Of a stretch of 64,000 bases of DNA, positions 30,318 to 39,054 are shown in pieces. Under the pieces are notes generated by a model. That model saw nothing but the letters and a program-made list of their open reading frames with translations, did not search any database and was not told the origin of the DNA. How positions within the stretch are numbered: position 1 is the first letter of the stretch; every line of letters starts with the position of its first letter. This DNA is from CAJBVW01 sp964457335 (GTDB lineage: Bacteria; Myxococcota_A; UBA796; SXON01), in contig CAYWGD010000016.1 of the NCBI GenBank assembly GCA_964457335.1, forward strand, positions 1-64,000, written 5' to 3'. The translations under genes were made by a program, and so were the position numbers.

Positions 30318-30421
30318 GCCCGGCTCCCGTAGCGGGTCACGAGGGGCCGGGCCAGCGCGAGCGCGTCCGGCGCGCATCGCGGGGCCGTTCGTGGTAGAAG
30401 GCGGCCATCCGGGAGGCCCCC

Positions 30422-31843
30422 GTGCCCCAACGCGCACATCAGCGCCCCTCTCGCGCCCCGGCCGCCGGCGCGCCCCCTGCCGCCGGTCGCGGCCCCGACC
30501 GCCAGGATCGGCTCGGCAACGCCGCCGTGCGCGATGTCCGTCGCGCCGCGCCGCAGACCACCGGCCCCGAGGGCGACGTGCTCACCGAGGCTCGACGGGG
30601 CGCGCCCGCCCCGCTGCCCTACCGCGCGGAGATGGAGGCCGCCTTCGGCGCCGACCTCTCCGAGGTCGTGGCGTGGCTCGGCGTCGATCTCGAGGGGATC
30701 CAGGGCGCCGCGGCGGCGTCGGGCTCCGAGGTGTTCTTCGCGGACGCGAACCCCGCGCGCGAGCAGGTGGCCGAGGAGATCGCGCACGTGCTCCAGCAGC
30801 ACCGCGGCACCGGCACGAGCCGCCCGGGCGACGCCTCGGAGCGCGAGGCCGTCGGCGCCGCCGCGGCCGCCGCGCGCGGCGAGCAGGTGGAGGTCGCCCC
30901 CGGGAGCGACGGGCGGGGCGTGCACCGCGACGCGGACCTCCCGAGCAAGGCCGCCGACGTGAAGCAGATCAAGCTGGCGCCGGGCTCCACGTACAAGGTC
31001 GTCGCCGACGACCTGTCCTTCGGCGAGGCCGGCGCCTGGGAGAAGATCGCCGAGCGCTTCGGCATGAAGCAGGGGCACCTCGCGGCGTTCAACACCCACG
31101 TGGAGACCGTCTCCGAGGCCGGCGGCGACTCGCCGCGCAAGGTCACGCCCACGCTCCAGGAGGGCGTGGAGCTCTACATCCCGTCCAGCGCGGAGATCCT
31201 CTTCGGCCAGTGTGTCGAGAAGGCCGGCGGTGTCGAGGCGGGGACGAGCCTGTACCAGACGGTGTCGAAGGGCGCGAACGACGAGATCCTCGGCGCCGCC
31301 CGCAGCCGCGCGAGCGGCAAGGTCGGCCAGGGCTACGGCACCGCCGGCGTGGACGGCAACTTCTACAGCCCCAACCCCGCGTTGGCCGGGGCGAGCGCCA
31401 AGCGCTCGGAGAAGGTCGACAAGCGCACGGAGTACCGCGTCAACTGGGGCTCGGACTTCTGGAAGTGCTCGGTGTTCATGAACGACGTGGTGTTCCAGGC
31501 GGGCTGGAAGCCGGCGATCACCGACAACAAGCACTACTCCACGGCGGGGAACGCCGAGACCTCCGGCTTCTACACGGAGGTGCCGGTCGGCCAGGCCGCG
31601 CCGGGGCACCTGTGGCAGCGCGACGGCGGCAGCGGGCAGGACCAGTCGCACAACGCCGTGCTCTCGAGCTTCGTGACCGTCGAGAGCCTCGACGACGAGA
31701 CCGACGTGTGGCGCTTCGACATCATCGGCGCCGAGCAGGATCGGGCCGCCGAGAGCGAGCAGACCTACCACATGAAGAAGGGCACCAACGAGAAGACCGA
31801 CGGCAAGGTCGTGCGCTTCCTCAAGCCCCGGTCGCGCCGGTGA
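30422..31843 (+). CDS. Putative eCIS cargo: degenerate DUF4157 domain, LysM-like region, C/H hydrolase-like domain
   Basis: A 473-residue protein, signal-peptide free, with an order typical of cargo of extracellular contractile injection systems. A disordered N-terminus contains DRLGNAAV (residues 29-36), the recurrent cargo motif. A DUF4157 domain spans about 65-127 (LPYRAEMEAAFGADLSEV to AEEIAHVLQQH), but the zinc motif HExxH is E118-E-I-A-H122, so one ligand is lost. A LysM-like segment follows at about 182-262 (STYKVVADDLSFGEAGAWEKIAERFGM is its start). The C-terminal domain holds C349 (WKCSVFMND) and H410 (QSHNAVL), a cysteine-histidine pair as in NlpC/P60 or CHAP peptidoglycan hydrolases. 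GGGAGG lies 5 bases before the GTG. No injection-system structural genes are in the window. Confidence 0.65.
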   Translation: MPQRAHQRPSRAPAAGAPPAAGRGPDRQDRLGNAAVRDVRRAAPQTTGPEGDVLTEARRGAPAPLPYRAEMEAAFGADLSEVVAWLGVDLEGIQGAAAASGSEVFFADANPAREQVAEEIAHVLQQHRGTGTSRPGDASEREAVGAAAAAARGEQVEVAPGSDGRGVHRDADLPSKAADVKQIKLAPGSTYKVVADDLSFGEAGAWEKIAERFGMKQGHLAAFNTHVETVSEAGGDSPRKVTPTLQEGVELYIPSSAEILFGQCVEKAGGVEAGTSLYQTVSKGANDEILGAARSRASGKVGQGYGTAGVDGNFYSPNPALAGASAKRSEKVDKRTEYRVNWGSDFWKCSVFMNDVVFQAGWKPAITDNKHYSTAGNAETSGFYTEVPVGQAAPGHLWQRDGGSGQDQSHNAVLSSFVTVESLDDETDVWRFDIIGAEQDRAAESEQTYHMKKGTNEKTDGKVVRFLKPRSRR

Positions 31844-32238
31844 TCGTGCTCCAGGCAGACATCTCGGGCCACACGGTGGTGCTCGCGGAGAGCCAGGCGT
31901 GGCCGGACAAGGGCGTGGACGGCCGGGCCGCGCAGCAGCAGGATCCGGTCACCACCGAGCTCACGCCGAAGGTGGTGGCGGAGAAGGGGAGCACGACGTG
32001 GCTCCTCACCGGCTACCGCCTCACCGAGCACGACGCGCCCGGCGACACGCTGGTGACCTACAAGCTCCTCCTCGAGATCGACGCGAAGGGCGACGTCTCC
32101 GGGTGGTGGTACGAGGACCACATGGAGGTCCCGCGATCGCTGTGGAAGGTGGGCGGGGCGCTCGCGGGCCGCTCGCTCACGCTCACGTTGAGCGGCGAGG
32201 AAGCGCGCACCGTGACCGGGCTCCTGTACCGGCGGTAG
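31840..32238 (+). CDS. Small protein coupled to the putative eCIS cargo, unknown function
   Basis: A 132-residue protein starting at a GTG that overlaps the upstream stop (GTGA), so it is made in step with the cargo-like protein. It has no signal peptide or membrane segment. The sequence is beta-rich (VIVLQADISGHTVVLAES, TTWLLTGYRLTEH, LVTYKLLLEIDAKGDVSGWWYED, SLTLTLSGEEARTVTGLLYRR), resembling a lipocalin-like or beta-barrel sheet. By position it could be an immunity protein, chaperone or second subunit of the upstream hydrolase; nothing in the sequence decides between these. Its TAG directly abuts the reverse stop of the methyltransferase gene. Confidence 0.62.
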   Translation: MIVLQADISGHTVVLAESQAWPDKGVDGRAAQQQDPVTTELTPKVVAEKGSTTWLLTGYRLTEHDAPGDTLVTYKLLLEIDAKGDVSGWWYEDHMEVPRSLWKVGGALAGRSLTLTLSGEEARTVTGLLYRR

Positions 32239-33156
32239 CTAGCTCGCGGCGAGCAGGTACTGGTGGAACAACATCCACCGGTCCGTGCAGCGCCGGGTGA
32301 GCACGGCGAGGCCGGCGGCGTCGAAGCGGGCGAGCCAGGATTGCACGTCGAGCTCGTAGACGTCGCGGTCGGCGTAGGGCACGTCGGTCATCGCGAGCTG
32401 GCCGAGGCCCCAGTCGCGCACGATGGCGGCCCAGCGGTCGCGCACGGCGGGCGGCTCGTCGCGCGTCGCGAGGTCGTCGAGGATGGAGACGGCGAAGCGG
32501 CGGACGTAGGAGTCCATCAGCCGCTCGGCGAGGAGCGGGTCGCCGGGGGCGAGCCCGAGGTCGCAGTAGACGTCGGCCTCGTTCACGAGCACGCGGCCGT
32601 CGCGGGGCGCGACCGCGCCCCGGAGGGAGACGAGGATCTCGTGCTTGCCGACGCCATCGAGGCCCACCCGGGCGCGGTCGACGGCGTCGGTGCCGGCGAC
32701 GTGGTGGATCACGAGCGAGGCGACGACCGCGTCGGCCTCAGGTAGCGGCGCGTCCTGGATCGAGCGCTGGAGGTGCGTCACGGCGACTCCGGCCGGGGCC
32801 GCGCGGCGCACGCCGGCCGCGCCGTCGGGGTGCGGGTCGACGACGAGGAGCTCGCCGCGGTCGTCCGGGCGGAGCAGGCCGGCCCAGAGCGCGCCGTTGC
32901 CGCCGCCGACCTCGATCACGCGGAACCCCGGGCGCGCGTCCAGCAGCGGCCGGAGCACCTCGCGGTTGGCGCCGTGGACACCACGCGCGACGGAGGTGCG
33001 GGTGAAGGCCTCGTAGAGCGAGTCGGGGCCGAAGGCGCTGTTCCAGGCCTCGGCGGCGGCGGGGAGGGCCGCGCGGAGCGCGCGCGCGGCGGCGGGCTGC
33101 TCGGCGCGGGGGAGGGTGAGGAGCGCGCGGACGCCGGCGTCGAGGGCGGCGATCAC
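32239..33156 (-). CDS. Class I SAM-dependent methyltransferase
   Basis: A 305-residue protein with a helical N-terminal part (residues 1 to about 75) and a Rossmann methyltransferase core: FRVIEVGGGNGALWAGLL is motif I, LLVVDPHPDGA the acidic motif II, and EADAVVASLVIHHV motif IV. The C-terminal half (VNEADVYCDLGLAPGDPL, YELDVQSWLARFDAAGL) is compatible with small-molecule methyltransferases of the O-methyltransferase/UbiE kind. The substrate is unknown. The GTG at 33156 was chosen because it overlaps the upstream lipoprotein stop as GTGA, a coupling used repeatedly in this window; GTG at 33168 would add four residues. Confidence 0.76.
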   Translation of the reverse strand: MIAALDAGVRALLTLPRAEQPAAARALRAALPAAAEAWNSAFGPDSLYEAFTRTSVARGVHGANREVLRPLLDARPGFRVIEVGGGNGALWAGLLRPDDRGELLVVDPHPDGAAGVRRAAPAGVAVTHLQRSIQDAPLPEADAVVASLVIHHVAGTDAVDRARVGLDGVGKHEILVSLRGAVAPRDGRVLVNEADVYCDLGLAPGDPLLAERLMDSYVRRFAVSILDDLATRDEPPAVRDRWAAIVRDWGLGQLAMTDVPYADRDVYELDVQSWLARFDAAGLAVLTRRCTDRWMLFHQYLLAAS

Positions 33157-33743
33157 CGCGGCCGCCACGGGGTGTCGATCGCGCCCTGCTCCGCGGTGGC
33201 GAAGCAGTGGAGCCACGTGCCCGCGCGCACGAGCGCGAGGCCGTGCACCTCGAAGCCGTCGCCGGTGGTGTCGACCCAGAAGGTCGCGCGCGTGGACCCG
33301 CCGGGGGCCCAGCCGAGCGCGGCGAACCCGGACTTCGCGGGCCACGCCACGGCGTGTTCGTCGAGCTGGTCGACGGGGCGGGGCGTGGGTTTCACTGCCC
33401 GGTAGGCGCCGGTGCGGTCCCTGAGGTCGAGCTCCGCGTCGCGGATGGCGTCGACGTCGCCGCACAGATCGAGCTCCTGCTCGACCTCGTCGGTCGTGCC
33501 CGCGGGCGGGCCCGCGCAGGCGTTCCCGCCGCCCACGCAGCCGTACACCGAGCCGTCCCTGTCGTAGATCACGCCGTCGGCGATCCAGCCGCCCGGGGGC
33601 GGCCGGTCGGTGTCCGGCGGCGGAGGTGGCGTGGCCACGTCGCTGGCGGCGCCGGGGCGCGGACGGTCGGCGGGGAGAGGGTCACCACACGCCAGCGCGA
33701 AGAGCCCCGCCGTGGCCAGGCCGAAGATCGAGAGGCGTCGCAT
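33153..33743 (-). CDS. Lipoprotein of unknown function
   Basis: A 196-residue lipoprotein with a normal charged signal peptide (MRRLSIFGLATAGLFALAC, cysteine 19), then a proline/aspartate-rich linker to about residue 50 and a compact exported domain with cysteines in YGCVGGGNACAGP, LDLCGDVD and LHCFAT. No fold recognised. TACGTT at 33757-33752, 8 bases before the ATG, is a likely -10 element. The gene is coupled to the downstream methyltransferase by GTGA, an odd pairing of an exported and a cytoplasmic protein. Confidence 0.7.
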   Translation of the reverse strand: MRRLSIFGLATAGLFALACGDPLPADRPRPGAASDVATPPPPPDTDRPPPGGWIADGVIYDRDGSVYGCVGGGNACAGPPAGTTDEVEQELDLCGDVDAIRDAELDLRDRTGAYRAVKPTPRPVDQLDEHAVAWPAKSGFAALGWAPGGSTRATFWVDTTGDGFEVHGLALVRAGTWLHCFATAEQGAIDTPWRPR

Positions 33744-33859
33744 CGCCCGGCAACGTAAGCCGGGCGGCGCCGGGGGGCCCGGCGACCCGCGCGCGGCCGG
33801 CCGAGACGGCGGTTAGATTCTGGCATGTCTCGCGATCGACGCTCTCCCGGAGCGGCCTG

Positions 33860-34819
33860 ATGGCCGCGCGCCGCATCACCCGCGCCGGCCGGGTCGGCTG
33901 GGCCCACGACGAGGGCCATGCCCACGGCACCTTCGAGACCTGGGACGACCTCGACCCGGGCGGGGGCTTCCCGCCGCGGAAGGTCCACGTCCACCTGCCC
34001 CGGGAGGCCTCCGACGGGGCGGCGGACGGGCGTCGCTTCCCGGTGATGTACCTGCACGACGGCGACGCCGTGTTCTGGCCCGGCGGCGCGGTCGGGAAGA
34101 CCTGGGCCGCCGCCGACGTGCTCGATCGCCTCCGATCGGCGGGCCGCGTGGCGCCCGTTCTCCTCGTCGCCGTGCACCCCGGCGACCGCAACGCCGAGTA
34201 CACGCACGCGGACTGGGCCCACGGCACGCGCTCCTACGGGCGGCTCCCGGCGTTCGCCGACGCGATCGCGGACCGGGTGAAGGCCTTCGTCGACGCGGCC
34301 TACCCGACGGACCCGTCGCCGGCCGCCAACGCCGTGGCGGGCAGCTCCCACGGCGGCCTCGCCGCGTTCTGGACGGCCACGCAGCGGCCGGATCGCTTCG
34401 GCGCCGCGGCGGCGGTCTCCCCGTCGTTCTTCTCCGGCATCGACAGCCTCGTGCACGGCGCGGCGCCGTCGTCGCTGGAGGGCTCCGCGCTCTTGGCGAT
34501 GGCGCACCCCACGCTGGCGGACCGGGCCCGTCGCCCGCGCCTCTGGATCAGCTGGGGCGCCCGGCGCGACGGCGGGCACCACAACGAGGTCGTCGAGGCG
34601 CTCGCGGCGCTCCGGGGCGCGGAGATGGTGCGGCTCCTCGTCGAGCGCTACGGCTACGGGCACCAGCCCTTCGCGAACGGCGCGACGCCGCGCGCGGACG
34701 CCCAGCTCTTCACCTGGGAGGACCTGCTCGGCGGGCACGACGAGGCCGCGTGGTCCTGGCAGCTCGGCCTCGCGCTGCAGGCGCTCTTCCCGGGGACCCG
34801 GCGCCCGCCGACGGGATAG
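33860..34819 (+). CDS. Esterase-D-type alpha/beta hydrolase
   Basis: A 319-residue alpha/beta hydrolase of the putative esterase (esterase D / enterochelin esterase-like) family. The start of the core is FPVMYLHDGDAVFWPGG, the oxyanion region VLLVAVHPGDRN, and the nucleophile elbow AVAGSSHGGLAAF (S in GSSHGG); the late histidine is in YGYGHQPFANG. It has no signal peptide, so it probably acts in the cytoplasm. Enterochelin esterases hydrolyse siderophore esters; this gene lies far from the siderophore-type cluster at the window start, so a link is possible but unproven. GGAG lies 7 bases before the ATG. Followed by the TPR gene after 23 bases. Confidence 0.8.
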   Translation: MAARRITRAGRVGWAHDEGHAHGTFETWDDLDPGGGFPPRKVHVHLPREASDGAADGRRFPVMYLHDGDAVFWPGGAVGKTWAAADVLDRLRSAGRVAPVLLVAVHPGDRNAEYTHADWAHGTRSYGRLPAFADAIADRVKAFVDAAYPTDPSPAANAVAGSSHGGLAAFWTATQRPDRFGAAAAVSPSFFSGIDSLVHGAAPSSLEGSALLAMAHPTLADRARRPRLWISWGARRDGGHHNEVVEALAALRGAEMVRLLVERYGYGHQPFANGATPRADAQLFTWEDLLGGHDEAAWSWQLGLALQALFPGTRRPPTG

Positions 34820-34842
34820 CCCTTCCGCCCTCCGGAGCCCCC

Positions 34843-36123
34843 ATGTCCGCCCCCGACGAGGTCGCGCGCGCCCTGGCCGCCGGCGATCGCGACGCCGCCC
34901 TCCGCGCGCTCCGCCTCGCCCTCGAGTTCCCGCGCGACCCGGGGCCGCTCGGGCCCTGGTGCGAGGCCCTCGCGGCCGTCGCGCGTGCCTTCGGCGACCA
35001 GCGCCTCGCCGCCTCCGCGGACCTCGCCGCGACCGACCCGGACAGCGCCGAGCCCTTGTTCGACATCGGCTGGGCGCTCGTGGAGGCGCGGCTCTACGGT
35101 CCCGCCGCGACGTTCCTCGCCCGGGCGCTCGCGCTGCGGCCGCACGAGCCCGCCATCGTGCTCGAGCTCGCCGCCGCCCTGGAGCACGCCGGCGCGAACG
35201 CCGCCGCCCGGGACCTGCTCGCGTCCGAGGAAGCGCTCCGCCACTCTTCGTTCCAGGCTCGCTACCTGCTGGCGTTCAACGCCGTGATGGCCGGGGATCT
35301 CGCCGGGGCGCGCGCCGCGGAGGCCTCCCTCGCGCCCGCCACGCCCGAGGAGCGCACCCTCGCCGGGCGCGTGCGCGACATGCTCGCGCGGGCGGCCGCC
35401 GTCGCCGACGTCACGCCGCTCGACGACCACGATCTGCGCGGCTGGCACTACGTCCTCACCGGCGGCCTGCTGCTGCACACCAGCGAGCACGGGCGCGAGG
35501 AGATGCGGGGGCGCTACGCCTTCGTCCAGGACAGCGACGCGCGCTGCCTGGAGGACATCCTCCGCCTGCGCCGCCTGCTCGGCTTCCTGCGGCTCGACCC
35601 GAAGGTGCTGCTGGCGCTGCCCGACCGCGACAGCGCCATCTTCGCTTCCGCGGCGGCGAAGCTCTTGCGGCTGCCGCTCCAGCCCTGGACACCGGGCGCG
35701 CGTGAGCGCGGCATCGTGGTCGGCTACGACGTGGGCGCCGCCGAGCCCGAGGTGCGGACCGCGCTGCTCCAGCGCCGGCGGGGGCAGGTGATCTGGACGC
35801 ACACGCTCTCCTGGACCGAGCCCGTCGGCATCGCGCCCGAGTTCGTCGGCGCGCTCCACCAGGTGAACACGCCCCCCTGGGGCCCGCGGCTCGTCCGGAA
35901 CGCCGACACGGGCGCGGTCGAGCGCCGTCCACCGCGCGGGGGCTCCGTCGAGGAGCTCGCCGCGCGCATCCTCTCGGCCCCCGTCGAGGACCTTCCCGAG
36001 CAGGCGGCCCTCGACCGGCTCGCGCAGGCCGGCGACATCCCGGCCGCGGGCTGGCGGAAGTCGAGCGGGCAGCGCGATCCGCTCTGGTTCATGGGGCCGG
36101 TGAAGAGCGCGCGGTTCTACTAG
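34843..36123 (+). CDS. Tetratricopeptide-repeat-type helical protein, unknown function
   Basis: A 426-residue cytoplasmic protein. Residues 1 to about 185 are alanine/leucine-rich helical pairs of TPR character (ARALAAGDRDAALRALRLAL, ALALRPHEPAIVLELAAALE). The C-terminal half is different, with GWHYVLTGGLLLHTSEHG, GIVVGYDVGAAEPE and VIWTHTLSWTEPVGIAPEFVG, and I do not recognise it. A clear GGAG 6 bases before the ATG fixes the start. It follows the esterase gene on the same strand and is probably co-transcribed. The TPR part suggests protein-protein interaction. Confidence 0.7.
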   Translation: MSAPDEVARALAAGDRDAALRALRLALEFPRDPGPLGPWCEALAAVARAFGDQRLAASADLAATDPDSAEPLFDIGWALVEARLYGPAATFLARALALRPHEPAIVLELAAALEHAGANAAARDLLASEEALRHSSFQARYLLAFNAVMAGDLAGARAAEASLAPATPEERTLAGRVRDMLARAAAVADVTPLDDHDLRGWHYVLTGGLLLHTSEHGREEMRGRYAFVQDSDARCLEDILRLRRLLGFLRLDPKVLLALPDRDSAIFASAAAKLLRLPLQPWTPGARERGIVVGYDVGAAEPEVRTALLQRRRGQVIWTHTLSWTEPVGIAPEFVGALHQVNTPPWGPRLVRNADTGAVERRPPRGGSVEELAARILSAPVEDLPEQAALDRLAQAGDIPAAGWRKSSGQRDPLWFMGPVKSARFY

Positions 36124-36159
36124 GTGCATCCCCGCCGTCGGGGGAGTAGGCTGGCGCCC

Positions 36160-37206
36160 ATGTTGGCCGTGCTCCTGCTCTCCGCGTGTTTCCCCCGCCT
36201 CGACCCCGACGAGCAGAAGAGCTCCGAGGACTCGAGCAGCTCGCCGCTCGTCGAGACGCGCTGCGGCGACGGCGAGGACGACGACGGCGACCAGGACGTG
36301 GACTGCGACGACGCCGACTGCCGCGACGCGGCCGTGTGCGCCGAGGCGGACGCCGACACGGACGCGGACACCGACGCCGACACGGACGCCGACAGCGACA
36401 CGGACACCGACACCGACACCGACGTGGACGAGGACTGCGACAACGGGCGCGACGACGACGCCGACGGCGACTCCGACTGCGACGACAGCGACTGCGCCTC
36501 CGACGCCGCGTGCGCGGAGTGCTGGGACGAGGACGTCGCGGGCTCCCTCGGCGCGGAGATCGCGTCGGGCACGGCGTCCGGCAACGACGGCTCGGGGAGC
36601 TGCGGCGGCGGCAGCACCGCCGACACGTTCGTCACGTGGACGGCCCCCGCCACGGACACCTACGTGTTCGACACGGTCGGCAGCGCCACCGACACGCTGC
36701 TCTGGGTCGCGGCCGACGAGTGCGACGGCGCCGAGCTCGCCTGCAACGACGACACCTTCGACGAGAACGCGCAGGTGACGCTCTCGCTCACCCGCGGGGA
36801 CGTGCTGGTGTTCGGCGTCGAGGCGTCCGGCAGCTGGGTGCTCAACGCCTGGCAGGGCGACTGCCCCGCGTACTCCATCGGGAGCGAGCTCGCGATCACC
36901 GGCAGCACCACCGGGATGTCCTCCGACTACGCCGCGACCTGCCGGGAGGTCACCAACGCGATCACGCTCCGGTGGATCGCGCCGTCGAGCGGCACGTGGA
37001 CGTTCTCGACCGCGGGGTCCGACTTCGACACCGTCCTCGCGCTGTTCGAGGACACGTGCGACGGCGACGAGCTCGGCTGCAGCGATGACGGCGAGACGGA
37101 CACGACCTCCGAGGTGTCGGTCTACCTGGCGGCCGGGGATGTCGTCGCGATCGTGCTCGGCGGGTACGGCGGGGACGCCGGCAGCTACGACCTGACGATC
37201 GACTAG
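36160..37206 (+). CDS. Lipoprotein with cysteine/aspartate-rich motifs and PPC-like repeats
   Basis: A 348-residue lipoprotein (MLAVLLLSAC, cysteine 10). Residues about 33-63 and 93-113 are cysteine/aspartate-rich calcium-type loops (CGDGEDDDGDQDVDCDDADC and CDNGRDDDADGDSDCDDSDC), separated by a DTDAD linker. The rest comprises two beta-sandwich repeats, one from CGGGSTADTFVTWTAPATDTY and one from ITLRWIAPSSGTWTFSTAGSDFD, similar to pre-peptidase C-terminal (PPC) domains. It is probably a surface calcium-binding protein. A GTG at 36124 would give a longer, arginine-containing signal peptide; the ATG was preferred because TAGGCT at 36147-36152 looks like its -10 element. Confidence 0.72.
   Translation: MLAVLLLSACFPRLDPDEQKSSEDSSSSPLVETRCGDGEDDDGDQDVDCDDADCRDAAVCAEADADTDADTDADTDADSDTDTDTDTDVDEDCDNGRDDDADGDSDCDDSDCASDAACAECWDEDVAGSLGAEIASGTASGNDGSGSCGGGSTADTFVTWTAPATDTYVFDTVGSATDTLLWVAADECDGAELACNDDTFDENAQVTLSLTRGDVLVFGVEASGSWVLNAWQGDCPAYSIGSELAITGSTTGMSSDYAATCREVTNAITLRWIAPSSGTWTFSTAGSDFDTVLALFEDTCDGDELGCSDDGETDTTSEVSVYLAAGDVVAIVLGGYGGDAGSYDLTID
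36349..36429 (+). repeat. DTD-coding hexanucleotide repeat
   Basis: Alternating GAC with ACG/GCG/GCC/ACC codons, encoding the acidic linker of the lipoprotein at 36160. Same character as tracts at 15851, 18885 and 43012. Confidence 0.65.
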
Positions 37207-37207
37207 G

Positions 37208-38314
37208 CTAGGTCCCGGACGCCGCGGCGTCCGGCGTGAGCCAGGTCTCGTAGACGAACGCGCAGTCGCGGCGGATCCGGTCGGCGTCGAGCCCGTACTT
37301 CGCGAGGTCGTAGCTGTGCTTGCTCTTGTAGGCGCGCTGCTTCGCGGCGGTCTCGCGGATCGCGGCGCGCTGCGCGTCGGTCGGCTCCATCTCGAAGAAG
37401 CCGATCATCTCGTCCATGAGCCCGTCGAAGTCGCGCATCATCCGGTCGTAGGAGACGACCATCACGCGCGAGCGGTCGATGCGGCCGGCGGTCCAGTCCT
37501 CGTGGAACCAGCGGAAGAGCTTCACGAGCGCGAGGTAGAGGCGCTCGTTGTACCGGGCGCGGACGGCCTCGGGGAGCGACCAGTAGCCGAAGGCGTTGTC
37601 GAGCACGCCGGTGACGAGGCTGAAGGTGGAGGGGATGACCTCCACCGGGTCGCGCACCATGTAGAGGATGTGCGCGTCCGGGAAGCGCGCGAGGAACGCC
37701 GGGGTGCGCGGGCCCGTGGAGAAGAGCTTGGCGACGTGGCGACGGGAGCCCTGTGCGACCAGGCTGCGCCGCCAGACGGCCTCGAGCCAGTCGAAGTCGC
37801 GGGCAGTCGTGTCGCGGACGTGCGGATCGAACAGCGGGGTCTGGTCCTCGTCGTCCCAGGCGAGGAAGAAGCCGTAGAGGAAGAAGCCGTCGAAGTAGCG
37901 GAAGAAGACGGAGGCGTCGTCGGTCTCGATCGACGAGAGGTTCGTCTCGTGCGCCGCGGTGGCGTGGAAGCGGGCGGGGCTGACCTTCTCGAGCAGCGGC
38001 AGGAACGGGCGCAGGAGCTTCTGCAGGATGATCGAGGGGTAGAGGCTCCGGTAGAGGTGGTTGCCGGTGCCGAACTGGTGCTCGACCAGCCAGCGCTGGA
38101 GGAAGGTGGTGCCCGTGCGCGGGTTGCCGACGATGACGATGGGCTTCTCGATCTTCGTGCGCCCGAGCCGGGGGAAGAACACGTGGTCGAGCGCCATCAG
38201 CAGCCACACGCCGAGCCGGAGCCCCCCGTAGACCCACACCAGGACGAGCGGCAGGACCCGCACGCGGAACGTGCGCCGGAGGACGCGGTAGGCGATCGAC
38301 ATGCGGCCGAGCAT
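37208..38314 (-). CDS. Sulfotransferase-family protein with N-terminal membrane helix
   Basis: A 368-residue protein of the sulfotransferase family, which moves sulfate from PAPS to an alcohol or amine. The 5'-phosphosulfate loop is VGNPRTGTTFLQRWL, and the 3'-phosphate region is LYMVRDPVEVIPSTFS. An N-terminal hydrophobic segment (residues about 20-42, VLPLVLVWVYGGLRLGVWLLMAL) suggests membrane association, as in Golgi-type enzymes; many myxobacterial members share this. The catalytic base is probably a histidine or glutamate in ATAAHETNLSS. ATG at 38302 is an alternative start. Its stop is 1 base from the reverse stop of the PPC-like lipoprotein. Acceptor unknown. Confidence 0.84.
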   Translation of the reverse strand: MLGRMSIAYRVLRRTFRVRVLPLVLVWVYGGLRLGVWLLMALDHVFFPRLGRTKIEKPIVIVGNPRTGTTFLQRWLVEHQFGTGNHLYRSLYPSIILQKLLRPFLPLLEKVSPARFHATAAHETNLSSIETDDASVFFRYFDGFFLYGFFLAWDDEDQTPLFDPHVRDTTARDFDWLEAVWRRSLVAQGSRRHVAKLFSTGPRTPAFLARFPDAHILYMVRDPVEVIPSTFSLVTGVLDNAFGYWSLPEAVRARYNERLYLALVKLFRWFHEDWTAGRIDRSRVMVVSYDRMMRDFDGLMDEMIGFFEMEPTDAQRAAIRETAAKQRAYKSKHSYDLAKYGLDADRIRRDCAFVYETWLTPDAAASGT

Positions 38315-38397
38315 GGCGCCGGGCTAACCCGCCGACGCGGGTAGCTGCCGCGCAAGAGACGCATGGATCGGCGGCGGACCTGCCCTGACCGGGCGGA

Positions 38398-38955
38398 TCA
38401 GCCGACGACGTGCCAGCCCTCGTCGGTGACGAGCGCGTCCATCGGGATGTCGTGCGGCGCGGACGGGACGTGGTCGACCACCTGGAAGGCCCACGCCACG
38501 CCGATCTTGCGGCCGGGCGCGCCGGCGAGGAGGCGGTCGTAGTAGCCGGCGCCGTGCCCGAGGCGGTTCCCGCGCGGGTCGAACGCGACGCCCGGGACGA
38601 GCCAGAGGTCGACCTCGCGGGGCGCCACCACCGGGAGCTCCGGCGGGGGCTCGGGGATGCGGAAGGGGCCGGGGATCAGCGGCTCGCCCCGCCAGCGGTG
38701 CATCGTGATGTGCCCGCCGGCCGTGCGGGGGAGGGCGATCACGAGGCGCGAGGGGTCGAGCCAGGGCCGGAGGTCGGGCTCGCCGCGCACCCCGAGGAAG
38801 GCCGCGAGGATCCGGGCGTCGGCCAGCCACGGCATGCGCGCGAGGTTGGCGAGGAGGCGCTCGCCGCGCCGCGCCAGCTCGTCGGTCGCGAGCGCCCGCC
38901 GCTCCGAGAGGAAGCGGCCGCGGAGCGCTTCGCGGGTCGGGAGGTCGTCCTTCAC
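38398..38955 (-). CDS. 5-formyltetrahydrofolate cyclo-ligase
   Basis: Cytoplasmic enzyme converting 5-formyltetrahydrofolate to 5,10-methenyltetrahydrofolate with ATP, a salvage step of one-carbon metabolism. It has 185 residues, the usual length. The family signature is LVPGVAFDPRGNRLGHGAGYYDRLL, here with the G-x-G-x-GYYDR ATP loop complete; the N-terminal arginine-rich helix (LRGRFLSERRALATDELARR) is also typical. GTG start at 38955 follows the family N-terminus (KDDLPTREALR). It is a housekeeping gene, in E. coli ygfA, human MTHFS. Confidence 0.92.
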   Translation of the reverse strand: MKDDLPTREALRGRFLSERRALATDELARRGERLLANLARMPWLADARILAAFLGVRGEPDLRPWLDPSRLVIALPRTAGGHITMHRWRGEPLIPGPFRIPEPPPELPVVAPREVDLWLVPGVAFDPRGNRLGHGAGYYDRLLAGAPGRKIGVAWAFQVVDHVPSAPHDIPMDALVTDEGWHVVG

Positions 38956-38969
38956 GCGCGTCCTTTAGC

Positions 38970-39027
38970 GCGGGTCGGCGGGGCGCGCGGGTCGGCGGGG
39001 AGCGCGAGGCGCGGGGGTCGGCGGAGG
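38970..39027. repeat. Short GC-rich tandem repeat
   Basis: GCGGGTCGGCGGGG occurs at 38970-38983 and again at 38987-39000 (period 17), with a diverged third copy near 39011-39027, in the 99-base gap between two minus-strand genes. No function evident. Confidence 0.5.
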
Positions 39028-39054
39028 ATCGCCGGTGCGGCTCATCGGCGCGGC

